Assembly (NCBI GenBank): GCA_020428615.1
Contig: JAGQMO010000035.1
Coordinates: 1-10,749, forward strand
Reading direction: 5' to 3'
DNA length: 10,749 bases
Source: Patescibacteria group bacterium
GTDB taxonomy: Bacteria; Patescibacteriota; Minisyncoccia; Phycocordibacterales; UBA1006
Shown here: positions 5,905 through 10,749 of the stretch, piece after piece
Layout: the number at the start of each line of letters is the position of its first letter
How positions within the stretch are numbered: the stretch's first letter is position 1
Notes under the pieces: generated by a model
Told to the model about the DNA's origin: nothing
Seen by the model: the letters and a program-made list of their open reading frames with translations, nothing else
Databases searched by the model: none
Position numbers and translations under genes: made by a program

Positions 5905-7401
5905 TTAACCAGTAAACACGTCATTGAATTCGGTAATAGCAGAGGTAAGATTTTGTTCAATATCTTCTGTCCATCCTTTTTCAATATCTGTAAGAAGAGA
6001 TGATTTAGATGCATCTAAAAACGAATAAAACTCTTGTTCCCACGCCTGAACTTTTTCTTTCTGAATACCATCGAGCATCTTGTTATTTAACGCATAGATT
6101 GCAGCAACTTGTTTTGGCATACTAACCGGACTGTATTGTTTTTGCTTCAAGAGTTCGACAGATTTTGCCCCATGATCAAGTGTCGCTTTTGTTTGAGCAT
6201 CAAGATCTGAATCAAATTGTGCAAACGATTCGAGCTCTCGATATTGTGCCAGAGCAAGCTTCATAGGGCCTGCAGTTTTTTTCATAGCTTTTGCTTGCGC
6301 TGATCCACCCACACGAGATACAGAGAATCCAACATTAATTGCTGGTCGAATACCTTTGTTAAAAAGCCCTGCTTCAAGGAAAATTTGTCCATCAGTAATA
6401 GAAATTACGTTCGTTGGAATGTAAGCAGAAATATCTCCTCCCTGAGTTTCAATAACTGGCAATGCAGTAATTGATCCTCCGCCATTATCTGCATTCAAAC
6501 GACATGCGCGCTCAAGGAGTCGAGAGTGGAGGTAAAATACATCTCCTGGATATGCTTCACGTCCTGGAGGACGACGAAGCAATAATGAAATTTCACGATA
6601 TGCAGCAGCATGTTTTGAAAGGTCATCATATACTACAAGGACATCTTCTCCTTTATCAAGAAAATATTCTGCGATCGCAACACCAGAGTATGGCGCAATG
6701 TATTGCAACGAAGATGGATCTGAAGCCCCAGCAAGAACAATAGTGGTATACTCCATAGCTCCTGCGGTCTCGAGTCTTCGAACTGCGCGCATCACCTTTG
6801 ATTTCTTTTGACCGATAGCAACATACACACATTTCATATGTTGTCCTTTCTGGTTAATAATAGTGTCAATAGCTAGAGCAGTCTTACCTGTTTGCCGGTC
6901 TCCAATAATAAGCTCTCTTTGCCCTCGTCCAATTGGCACGAGTGCATCAATGACTTTAATACCTGTTTGCATTGGCACTGATACTGGTTCGCGTGTCATA
7001 ACGCCTGGAGCAACACGCTCAATGAGTTGATCAACATCTTTTGCAATATCTCCTTTCCCGTCAATAGGATGCGCAAGTGGATCAACAACTCGACCTACGA
7101 TGGCATCACCTACAGGAATAGCGAGAATATTTCCCGTTCGTTTCGCTTTATCACCTTCTTTGATTGAAAGGTAGTCACCAAGAACGATAATACCAACTGT
7201 GTCTTCTTCTAGGTTCAACGCAACACCCATGGTTCCGTTATCAAATTCAATCATTTCAGAAGCTTTGCAATGCGATAAACCTGAAACGCGGGCAATTCCA
7301 TCACCAATTGATTGCACAATGCCGTACTCAGTCACATCAACGTTTGTTTCAAAGTTATTGATCTGTGTTTCAATTTTTTTAATAAGTGTTTCTGTATTCA
7401 T
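5905..7401 (-). CDS. atpA: F1Fo ATP synthase alpha subunit
   Basis: This 498-aa non-catalytic nucleotide-binding subunit alternates with beta in the F1 head. The N-terminal beta-barrel is at about 25-93, the P-loop GDRQTGKT at 167-174, a Walker B-like segment LVVYDD at 255-260, and the signature PAINVGFSVSRVGGSAQ at about 353-369, including the arginine finger (Arg363) that reaches into the catalytic site of beta. The N-terminal helix (1-20) that docks the delta subunit is present, which matters because delta is short here. It begins 6 bases after atpH with no Shine-Dalgarno. Confidence 0.98.
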   Translation of the reverse strand: MNTETLIKKIETQINNFETNVDVTEYGIVQSIGDGIARVSGLSHCKASEMIEFDNGTMGVALNLEEDTVGIIVLGDYLSIKEGDKAKRTGNILAIPVGDAIVGRVVDPLAHPIDGKGDIAKDVDQLIERVAPGVMTREPVSVPMQTGIKVIDALVPIGRGQRELIIGDRQTGKTALAIDTIINQKGQHMKCVYVAIGQKKSKVMRAVRRLETAGAMEYTTIVLAGASDPSSLQYIAPYSGVAIAEYFLDKGEDVLVVYDDLSKHAAAYREISLLLRRPPGREAYPGDVFYLHSRLLERACRLNADNGGGSITALPVIETQGGDISAYIPTNVISITDGQIFLEAGLFNKGIRPAINVGFSVSRVGGSAQAKAMKKTAGPMKLALAQYRELESFAQFDSDLDAQTKATLDHGAKSVELLKQKQYSPVSMPKQVAAIYALNNKMLDGIQKEKVQAWEQEFYSFLDASKSSLLTDIEKGWTEDIEQNLTSAITEFNDVFTG

Positions 7402-7407
7402 ACAATG

Positions 7408-7785
7408 TTATCGAGTTAGCATAGTTTTGAGTCTAATAACTTGCGTTTCCAATGATCCGTCATACATGTACCCTTTATAGGTTGCATTAAACCCACCAAT
7501 CACTGAATTATCAATGTGTTGTTCAACATGCGCATCATGTGCACCTGTAGCTGTTCGAATACGATCAATGTCTTTCTTGGCAAGATCATATTTTGAATAG
7601 ATATGGAGAGTTTCTTCTTCAGACGTCTTTGAACTTAATCGTTTAATGTGATCAAGCACTTGAGGCAAAATTCCGTTGAGGTTGTTTTTATTCATATACT
7701 CAATGAATGCTTGAATGTGTTTTGGAGCATCTGACTTTTGCGAGAGTATGACTGCTGTTTCAGCGAGAGTTCGTGAGTTAATCAT
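7408..7785 (-). CDS. atpH: F1Fo ATP synthase delta subunit, short form
   Basis: Delta (OSCP-like) ties the top of F1 to the peripheral stalk. Identity rests on the slot between atpF and atpA and on the C-terminal pattern IDNSVIGGFNATYKGYMYDGSL followed by a closing helix VIRLKTMLT, which matches the usual delta C-terminus. At 125 aa it is about 50 residues below the common length of near 175-180; the loss seems to lie in the N-terminal helical bundle. The gene begins 4 bases after atpF, so no longer upstream start is available and no frameshift is apparent. It is probably a natural compact form. Confidence 0.85.
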   Translation of the reverse strand: MINSRTLAETAVILSQKSDAPKHIQAFIEYMNKNNLNGILPQVLDHIKRLSSKTSEEETLHIYSKYDLAKKDIDRIRTATGAHDAHVEQHIDNSVIGGFNATYKGYMYDGSLETQVIRLKTMLTR

Positions 7786-7789
7786 AGGC

Positions 7790-8293
7790 CTAATGTTGTT
7801 TCAAAATCTCAAGCGCCCGTTCGTTTAATGTTGCATTTCGTTTTTGATCAACATCTTCGTCAAGAATTTTCTGAACTCCAAGAGCAACGAGGTGAGCTGT
7901 TTTTTGAAACAACTCTTGTTCCATTTGAATTTTATTTTTTTCAATTTGAACATTTGCGTTTTCAAGAATCTGAGATGCCTCTTTATGAGCATTGTTTTTT
8001 GCCTGTTGTACCTGAACATCAGCAACCTCTTTTGCTTCAGCAATAATTTGATTAGCTTCAGCTTTTGCTGATTTAATCTCTTCTTCAGCTTTTTGTTGTG
8101 CGACCAGTAACTCTGTCTCTGATTGTTGTGCTTTATCTATACCGCTTTGTATGGTTGCTTGACGTTCATCAATGAGTTTTTTGACTGGTCCAAAAACATA
8201 GCGTTTGAGAATAAAGTAGATAATCAAAAAACTTACCAAATTTGCTATGGCAACGCGATAATCGAATCCAATTGTTCCTAGAATTTCGAGCAT
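7790..8293 (-). CDS. atpF: F1Fo ATP synthase b subunit (peripheral stalk)
   Basis: A 167-aa peripheral stalk protein. One N-terminal membrane helix (about 12-29, LVSFLIIYFILKRYVFGP) leads into a long charged coiled coil (about 35-155) rich in Ala, Glu, Lys and Gln, ending near the site that grips delta. Only one b-type gene is present, so the stalk is expected to be a b homodimer. No Shine-Dalgarno is seen ahead of the ATG. The 58-bp gap to atpE contains a hairpin. Confidence 0.94.
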   Translation of the reverse strand: MLEILGTIGFDYRVAIANLVSFLIIYFILKRYVFGPVKKLIDERQATIQSGIDKAQQSETELLVAQQKAEEEIKSAKAEANQIIAEAKEVADVQVQQAKNNAHKEASQILENANVQIEKNKIQMEQELFQKTAHLVALGVQKILDEDVDQKRNATLNERALEILKQH

Positions 8294-8329
8294 AATAGAT
8301 AGTTGGTAATCTGAATAAAATACCTACCA

Positions 8330-8349
8330 CCTTTCACTAACGTGAAGGG
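8330..8349. repeat. Hairpin between atpE and atpF
   Basis: CCTTTCAC and GTGAAGGG form an 8-bp stem around TAAC; on the minus-strand mRNA one pair becomes a C/A mismatch. It lies 2 bases past the atpE stop codon and lacks a U-tract. It may stabilise the 3' end of an atpE-containing fragment or dampen read-through to atpF, one way to make more c than b subunit. Confidence 0.55.
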
Positions 8350-8351
8350 AG

Positions 8352-8567
8352 TTAGATAAGAAAGAATAGAGCGAATGCGTACAGAGCTGTTGATTCAGCG
8401 AGTGCAACTCCAATCAACATTCGAGTAAAAATTGTTCCGGCCATTTCCGGATTTCGTCCCATTGCCTCAAGAGCTTTTCCAATCAAGTATCCTTCACCGA
8501 TACCTGAACCGAACATAGAGACGGTTGCAAGTCCTTTTCCAATAAGTTTTGCTGCTTCTTCTGTCAT
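8352..8567 (-). CDS. atpE: F1Fo ATP synthase c subunit with Na+ two-carboxylate signature
   Basis: This 71-aa hairpin protein forms the rotor ring of Fo. Helix 1 contains the glycine ladder GSGIGEGYLIG (20-30), the polar loop is GRNPE (37-41), and helix 2 carries the ion-binding glutamate in ALAESTALY (55-63; Glu58). Aligned by eye with the Na+-binding c subunit of Ilyobacter tartaricus, Glu58, Ser59, Thr60 and Tyr63 fall on its Na+ site residues, and Glu25 falls on Gln32. A glutamate there is the two-carboxylate site known from Fusobacterium nucleatum. Sodium coupling is therefore inferred. The N-terminus is short. An AGGA Shine-Dalgarno sits 8 bases before the ATG, one of the few in this operon, as suits a subunit needed in many copies. 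Confidence 0.96.
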   Translation of the reverse strand: MTEEAAKLIGKGLATVSMFGSGIGEGYLIGKALEAMGRNPEMAGTIFTRMLIGVALAESTALYAFALFFLI

Positions 8568-8581
8568 AAAATTAATCCTGA

Positions 8582-8602
8582 GTACATATTTTTAATATGT
8601 AC
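8582..8602. promoter_or_regulatory. Hairpin just upstream of the atpE ribosome-binding site
   Basis: GTACATATT (8582-8590) and AATATGTAC (8594-8602) pair perfectly over 9 bp with a 3-base loop. On the mRNA the hairpin ends two bases before the AGGA site (8576-8579) that serves atpE, leaving that site unpaired. The atpB-atpE gap is 120 bp, long for this operon. A leader element that raises c-subunit translation is a reasonable guess. Confidence 0.5.
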
Positions 8603-8655
8603 CATACTTGTTATTACATCTAATATAAATTGAACCTAAAAAGGCTCATTACCAC

Positions 8656-8671
8656 TCAGAACATATTCTGA
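8656..8671. repeat. Small hairpin after atpB
   Basis: TCAGAA and TTCTGA pair over 6 bp around CATA, 17 bases beyond the atpB stop. No U-tract follows. It may be a stability or processing element of the atpB-atpE spacer; chance cannot be excluded at this length. Confidence 0.35.
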
Positions 8672-8687
8672 ACAGTTATGAATCTTC

Positions 8688-9494
8688 TTACTCCTGCGTT
8701 TGTTCTTCGGTATCAGCATCTGGTTTGATTGCCAACATATAGTACGCTGCAACTAAAACAGCAAATACCATAGCTTGGAGTGCTCCGACAAAAATATTCA
8801 TTCCATACCATACTCCTGGCAGAATATACGCGAACGCACCCATAAGAATAATCATTAAAATCTGACCAGCATACATATTTGCAAAGAGACGAATCGAAAG
8901 CGAAATGACTTTTGCAATTTCACCAACAATATCAAGCATTCCCACGAACAAATCAACGAGAGAAATAGCACCTTCACCAACACTCTTTTTGAATGCTTGA
9001 ATCACCTCTTTGACCTTAAAGAACTTACCGAGAAATGAAAGAATACCCCACTCTTTGATGCTTATAATATTGATGACAATAATAGCACCAAGAGCTAATC
9101 CAAAGGTTGTGTTAAAATCTCCAGTTGGTGTTTGGAAAATTTGTTTTCCATCAAACATTAATTCCGATAAACCAGGAACAAGTCCGAGAAGATTCGCAAC
9201 GAGAAGGTACATAAAAATTGAGCCAATGATTGGAAAGATGATAGCGGAGCGCTTCTTATCATTAGTCACTTCATCGAGCATATCAATCATTCCCTGGTAG
9301 AGGTATTCTATCAACACTTGAAATCGCGTTGGTTTAATGCGAAAACTTCTGCGAACAATAACGGCAAAAACAACAAACAACACAATGATAAGGAAAATCA
9401 TAACAGTTGATGCTGCGATCGGAAACCCTCCTATATGAAATAAGAATACCGGATCGATACCGGGAATATCTCGTTGTACACTAAAAAAATTCAT
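8688..9494 (-). CDS. atpB: F1Fo ATP synthase a subunit
   Basis: This 268-aa stator membrane protein holds the ion half-channels next to the c-ring. The essential arginine is in SLSIRLFANMYAGQ (Arg202), and the conserved glutamine of the last helix is in GALQAMVFAVLVAAYY (Gln240). Hydrophobic helices lie at about 28-48, 84-106, 131-146, 176-198, 203-226 and 232-255; TPTGDFNTT (122-130) is the usual loop before a helix. The start overlaps the atpI stop as ATGA, and AGGA lies 6 bases upstream, giving a clear coupled start. Key residues are intact. Confidence 0.96.
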   Translation of the reverse strand: MNFFSVQRDIPGIDPVFLFHIGGFPIAASTVMIFLIIVLFVVFAVIVRRSFRIKPTRFQVLIEYLYQGMIDMLDEVTNDKKRSAIIFPIIGSIFMYLLVANLLGLVPGLSELMFDGKQIFQTPTGDFNTTFGLALGAIIVINIISIKEWGILSFLGKFFKVKEVIQAFKKSVGEGAISLVDLFVGMLDIVGEIAKVISLSIRLFANMYAGQILMIILMGAFAYILPGVWYGMNIFVGALQAMVFAVLVAAYYMLAIKPDADTEEQTQE

Positions 9495-9811
9495 AAACTA
9501 TCCTGTTCATCATCAAAACTCTGTTTTGGAGTTTTGATATCAAGCTCTGTACGCAATGCGGCAATATCCGCATCAATACGTTTCATTTTCTTTGAAACGC
9601 GGTTGAAGTATCGAATGACGAGTATCCATGAAAAGACAAATGCAATTGGCAATGCTATCCATTTGGCATTACCACCTAATTGAAGACCAATGAGAATTGC
9701 AACAACCATTGGTAGCGCAAATAACCCAGCGATTTGGAGACCTGCCCAGAATATCTTGGTAACATGATCATCACGTTGTTTTTCAAGGTTTTTTAGTCTC
9801 TCGTCCTTCAT
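9491..9811 (-). CDS. atpI: AtpI/AtpZ-like accessory protein of the ATP synthase operon
   Basis: This small membrane protein (106 aa) is the first gene of the operon. It has a charged N-terminus (1-17), two hydrophobic helices (about 20-45 and 50-68), a basic stretch (RYFNRVSKKMKR) and an acidic tail. Two helices, length and position fit the AtpI/AtpZ families, which help c-ring assembly or Mg2+/Ca2+ supply in other bacteria. Sequence similarity is weak by eye, so position carries much of the call. Its TGA stop overlaps the atpB start by four bases. A GAGA sequence 6 bases upstream of the ATG may be its ribosome site. Confidence 0.7.
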   Translation of the reverse strand: MKDERLKNLEKQRDDHVTKIFWAGLQIAGLFALPMVVAILIGLQLGGNAKWIALPIAFVFSWILVIRYFNRVSKKMKRIDADIAALRTELDIKTPKQSFDDEQDSL

Positions 9812-9863
9812 ACAATCTCTTTTTTAAAAAGAATGACACTATGTAAAATATAATGTCGCGCCC

Positions 9864-9891
9864 AGTATAGCACGGTTCTTCATTAGGGCAA
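9864..9891 (-). promoter_or_regulatory. Promoter of the atp operon
   Basis: On the minus strand TTGCCC (9886-9891), a 16-base spacer ending in TGC, and TATACT (9864-9869) form an extended -10 promoter. Transcription would start near 9857, giving a leader of about 46 nt before atpI. The -35 begins two bases after the U-tract of the preceding terminator. No other good promoter is seen between here and atpB. Confidence 0.7.
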
Positions 9892-9892
9892 G

Positions 9893-9916
9893 AAAAAAGC
9901 TATGCAGCAGCATAGC
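9893..9916 (-). terminator. Intrinsic terminator overlapping the end of the 133-aa gene
   Basis: GCTATGC and GCATAGC form a perfect 7-bp stem with a 4-base loop, followed on the minus strand by six T (9893-9898). The last codons and the TAG stop (9900-9902) of the upstream gene lie in the stem. A shorter T-run on the other side (9919-9923) could give weak activity on the plus strand. Confidence 0.75.
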
Positions 9917-10301
9917 CATTTTTGTCTTTATCTTCCTCACACGGTTGTTTGCTTATATCATCAAACACAACCGGAAGGTCATTGTACACCGCGGGAGATT
10001 TGTTGAGGAACTTCCGATACATACCGATGACTTCTAGTCTTGAAATTTTGTGTTCATCTTCTTTTATAACTTCTCTTGAAAAAGAAAATGTTTTGCCAAA
10101 AATTTTTAAAAAAGAAAAACGTGGTTGAACCTGTTGTTCAAAAATCATAAATAGTTCTCGATTCTCGGTTTTTAGATAATCAATCTCATATTCCTTCATT
10201 TCCTTTTTGGCGTAATATTTCTCTTTGGCATTAACAAACAATCTGTAGGTGTGTTTCTTAACGTAGCGTGTTTTGGTCAGGCAAAAAATTAAAAAGTTCA
10301 T
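9900..10301 (-). CDS. Uncharacterised 133-aa protein
   Basis: I do not recognise this gene. It starts at ATG 10301, directly behind an in-frame TGA, so no longer form exists. The protein is rich in Lys, Glu, Phe and Tyr. The first 10 residues are hydrophobic (MNFLIFCLTK) but too short for a firm signal peptide. About 22-58 is a charged, probably helical stretch (KEKYYAKKEMKEYEIDYLK), followed by an aromatic part (FSFLKIFGKTFSFS) and an acidic tail (CEEDKDKNGYAAA). A candidate promoter lies upstream and an intrinsic terminator sits on its stop codon, which supports a real single-gene unit. It lies between tRNA-Ile and the atp operon. No clear Shine-Dalgarno is present. Confidence 0.6.
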   Translation of the reverse strand: MNFLIFCLTKTRYVKKHTYRLFVNAKEKYYAKKEMKEYEIDYLKTENRELFMIFEQQVQPRFSFLKIFGKTFSFSREVIKEDEHKISRLEVIGMYRKFLNKSPAVYNDLPVVFDDISKQPCEEDKDKNGYAAA

Positions 10302-10360
10302 TTTTCATGAAAATAAATTTAGTGGAACTTCAGTGAAAACTAAGGGTAAGGATTTACCTG

Positions 10361-10390
10361 AGTATAACAAAATACACAATACCCTCGCAA
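10361..10390 (-). promoter_or_regulatory. Candidate promoter of the 133-aa gene
   Basis: Minus-strand TTGCGA (10385-10390), an 18-base spacer ending in TGT, and TATACT (10361-10366) form an extended -10 promoter. The start would be near 10354, giving a leader of about 52 nt. The -35 lies inside the loop of the inverted repeat at 10374-10403. Confidence 0.6.
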
Positions 10391-10403
10391 GAGAATATTG
10401 TGT
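10374..10403. repeat. Inverted repeat between tRNA-Ile and the 133-aa gene promoter
   Basis: ACACAATA (10374-10381) and TATTGTGT (10396-10403) pair perfectly, and inside them CTC and GAG pair around a 4-base loop, which is GCAA on the plus strand. On the minus strand the hairpin starts 10 bases past the tRNA-Ile end and is followed by ATTTTGTTAT, a weak U-rich tail. It may end the tRNA transcript, and it covers the -35 of the next gene. Confidence 0.55.
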
Positions 10404-10412
10404 GTAAAAGTG

Positions 10413-10486
10413 TGCGCATGCTAGGACTTGAACCTAGGACCTCGTCATTATCAGTGACGCGCTCTAACCACCTGAGCTACACGCGC
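10413..10486 (-). tRNA. tRNA-Ile (anticodon GAT)
   Basis: A full cloverleaf of 74 nt folds on the minus strand. The acceptor is GCGCGTG with CATGCGC (one G-T pair), the D stem GCTC/GAGC, the anticodon stem CGTCA/TGACG around loop CTGATAA, and the T arm CTAGG-TTCAAGT-CCTAG. The discriminator is A. The CCA end is not encoded, so a CCA-adding enzyme is needed. A promoter lies upstream, independent of tRNA-Val. Confidence 0.95.
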
Positions 10487-10522
10487 GAATTTTTTCGAAC
10501 AATAAAAAGTCGACTGGAATAG

Positions 10523-10549
10523 AGTATATCAAAATAATGCTTTTTGCAA
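10523..10549 (-). promoter_or_regulatory. Candidate promoter of tRNA-Ile
   Basis: Minus-strand TTGCAA (10544-10549), a 15-base spacer ending in TGA, and TATACT (10523-10528) give a third copy of the TGnTATACT extended -10. The short spacer is offset by the extended element. The start would be near 10516, about 30 nt before the mature tRNA. Confidence 0.6.
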
Positions 10550-10551
10550 AT

Positions 10552-10588
10552 AAAAAAAACGGGAGTTCACTTTCATGAACTCCCGTTT
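10552..10588 (-). terminator. Strong intrinsic terminator after tRNA-Val
   Basis: A perfect 13-bp stem (10557-10569 with 10576-10588, 6-base loop) with core GGGAGTTCA/TGAACTCCC is followed on the minus strand by eight T (10552-10559), partly paired as the stem base. It separates tRNA-Val from the tRNA-Ile promoter, which begins two bases further on. Confidence 0.88.
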
Positions 10589-10607
10589 CAGTACGCATCG
10601 TCTTTTA

Positions 10608-10626
10608 AGAAAAAATTATTTTTTCT
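10608..10626. repeat. A/T-only hairpin between tRNA-Val and its terminator
   Basis: AGAAAAAA (10608-10615) and TTTTTTCT (10619-10626) pair over 8 bp around TTA. With so few G-C pairs it is weak as RNA; it could be a poor early terminator or a chance A/T run. Nothing else is seen in the spacer from 10589 to 10683. Confidence 0.3.
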
Positions 10627-10683
10627 GATGTATTTTTCAACACCTGGTCCTGACAATACATACTGAAAGTACTATTCAATTCG

Positions 10684-10749
10684 AGCCGATGATAGGATTC
10701 GAACCCATGTCCTCCTAGCTGTCAGCTAGACGCTCTACCAACTGAGCTA
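10684..10749 (-). tRNA. tRNA-Val (anticodon GAC), 5' acceptor strand outside the window
   Basis: Positions 8 to 73 are present on the minus strand. They are TA, D arm GCTC-AGTTGGTA-GAGC, anticodon stem TCTAG/CTAGG around loop CTGACAG (anticodon GAC, valine), T arm ATGGG-TTCGAAT-CCTAT, and the 3' acceptor strand CATCGGC. The missing seven bases should read GCCGATG or similar. No CCA is encoded. Position 73 reads T, unusual for a bacterial tRNA-Val, where A is expected. Confidence 0.88.

Noticed and set aside
6471..6743. Plus-strand open frame of 90 codons opposite atpA
   Set aside because: Antisense to the conserved core of atpA with no recognisable motif; a mirror of the alpha coding pattern.
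10685..10749. tRNA-Asp on the plus strand
   Set aside because: The palindromic anticodon arm would read GTC on the plus strand, but the D loop AGTTGGTA and T arm are in the right order only on the minus strand, giving tRNA-Val(GAC).

Overview
The window is a compact, A+T-rich bacterial segment in which every confident gene lies on the minus strand, so it reads from right to left. TGA ends both atpI and the SIMPL gene, so the standard bacterial code fits. The small lean proteins, the few Shine-Dalgarno sites, the SIMPL (DUF541) protein and the MacA/MacB-like pair with an unusual insertion recall a Patescibacteria/CPR (Parcubacteria-like) genome. That placement is an inference from gene style; no marker gene proves it.

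Right end (about 9.9-10.75 kb): a partial tRNA-Val(GAC), a strong intrinsic terminator, tRNA-Ile(GAT) with its own promoter, an inverted repeat, and a short unrecognised gene (133 aa). The stop codon of that gene lies inside its own terminator hairpin, and the next promoter starts at the end of the U-tract.

Centre (3.14-9.89 kb): a complete F1Fo ATP synthase operon in the usual order atpI-B-E-F-H-A-G-D-C, with one clear promoter ahead of atpI and a 17-bp hairpin across the atpC stop codon. Catalytic and coupling residues are intact. The c subunit carries a two-carboxylate sodium-binding signature (Glu25 and Glu58, with Ser59, Thr60 and Tyr63), so the enzyme is predicted to couple to Na+. The delta subunit is short (125 aa). 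atpE is flanked by intergenic hairpins that may set its higher expression.

Left end (1-3.1 kb): a membrane-anchored SIMPL-domain protein, then a 385-bp gene-free stretch, then a MacA/HlyD-like adaptor and the start of a MacB/FtsX-like permease (cut by the window edge), which are translationally coupled. The gene-free stretch holds two large stem structures and a plus-strand intrinsic terminator, preceded by a plausible plus-strand promoter. It is the best candidate here for something undescribed, perhaps a structured RNA of about 255 nt. Several promoters share an extended -10 of the form TGnTATACT, and two genes appear to be leaderless or nearly so.
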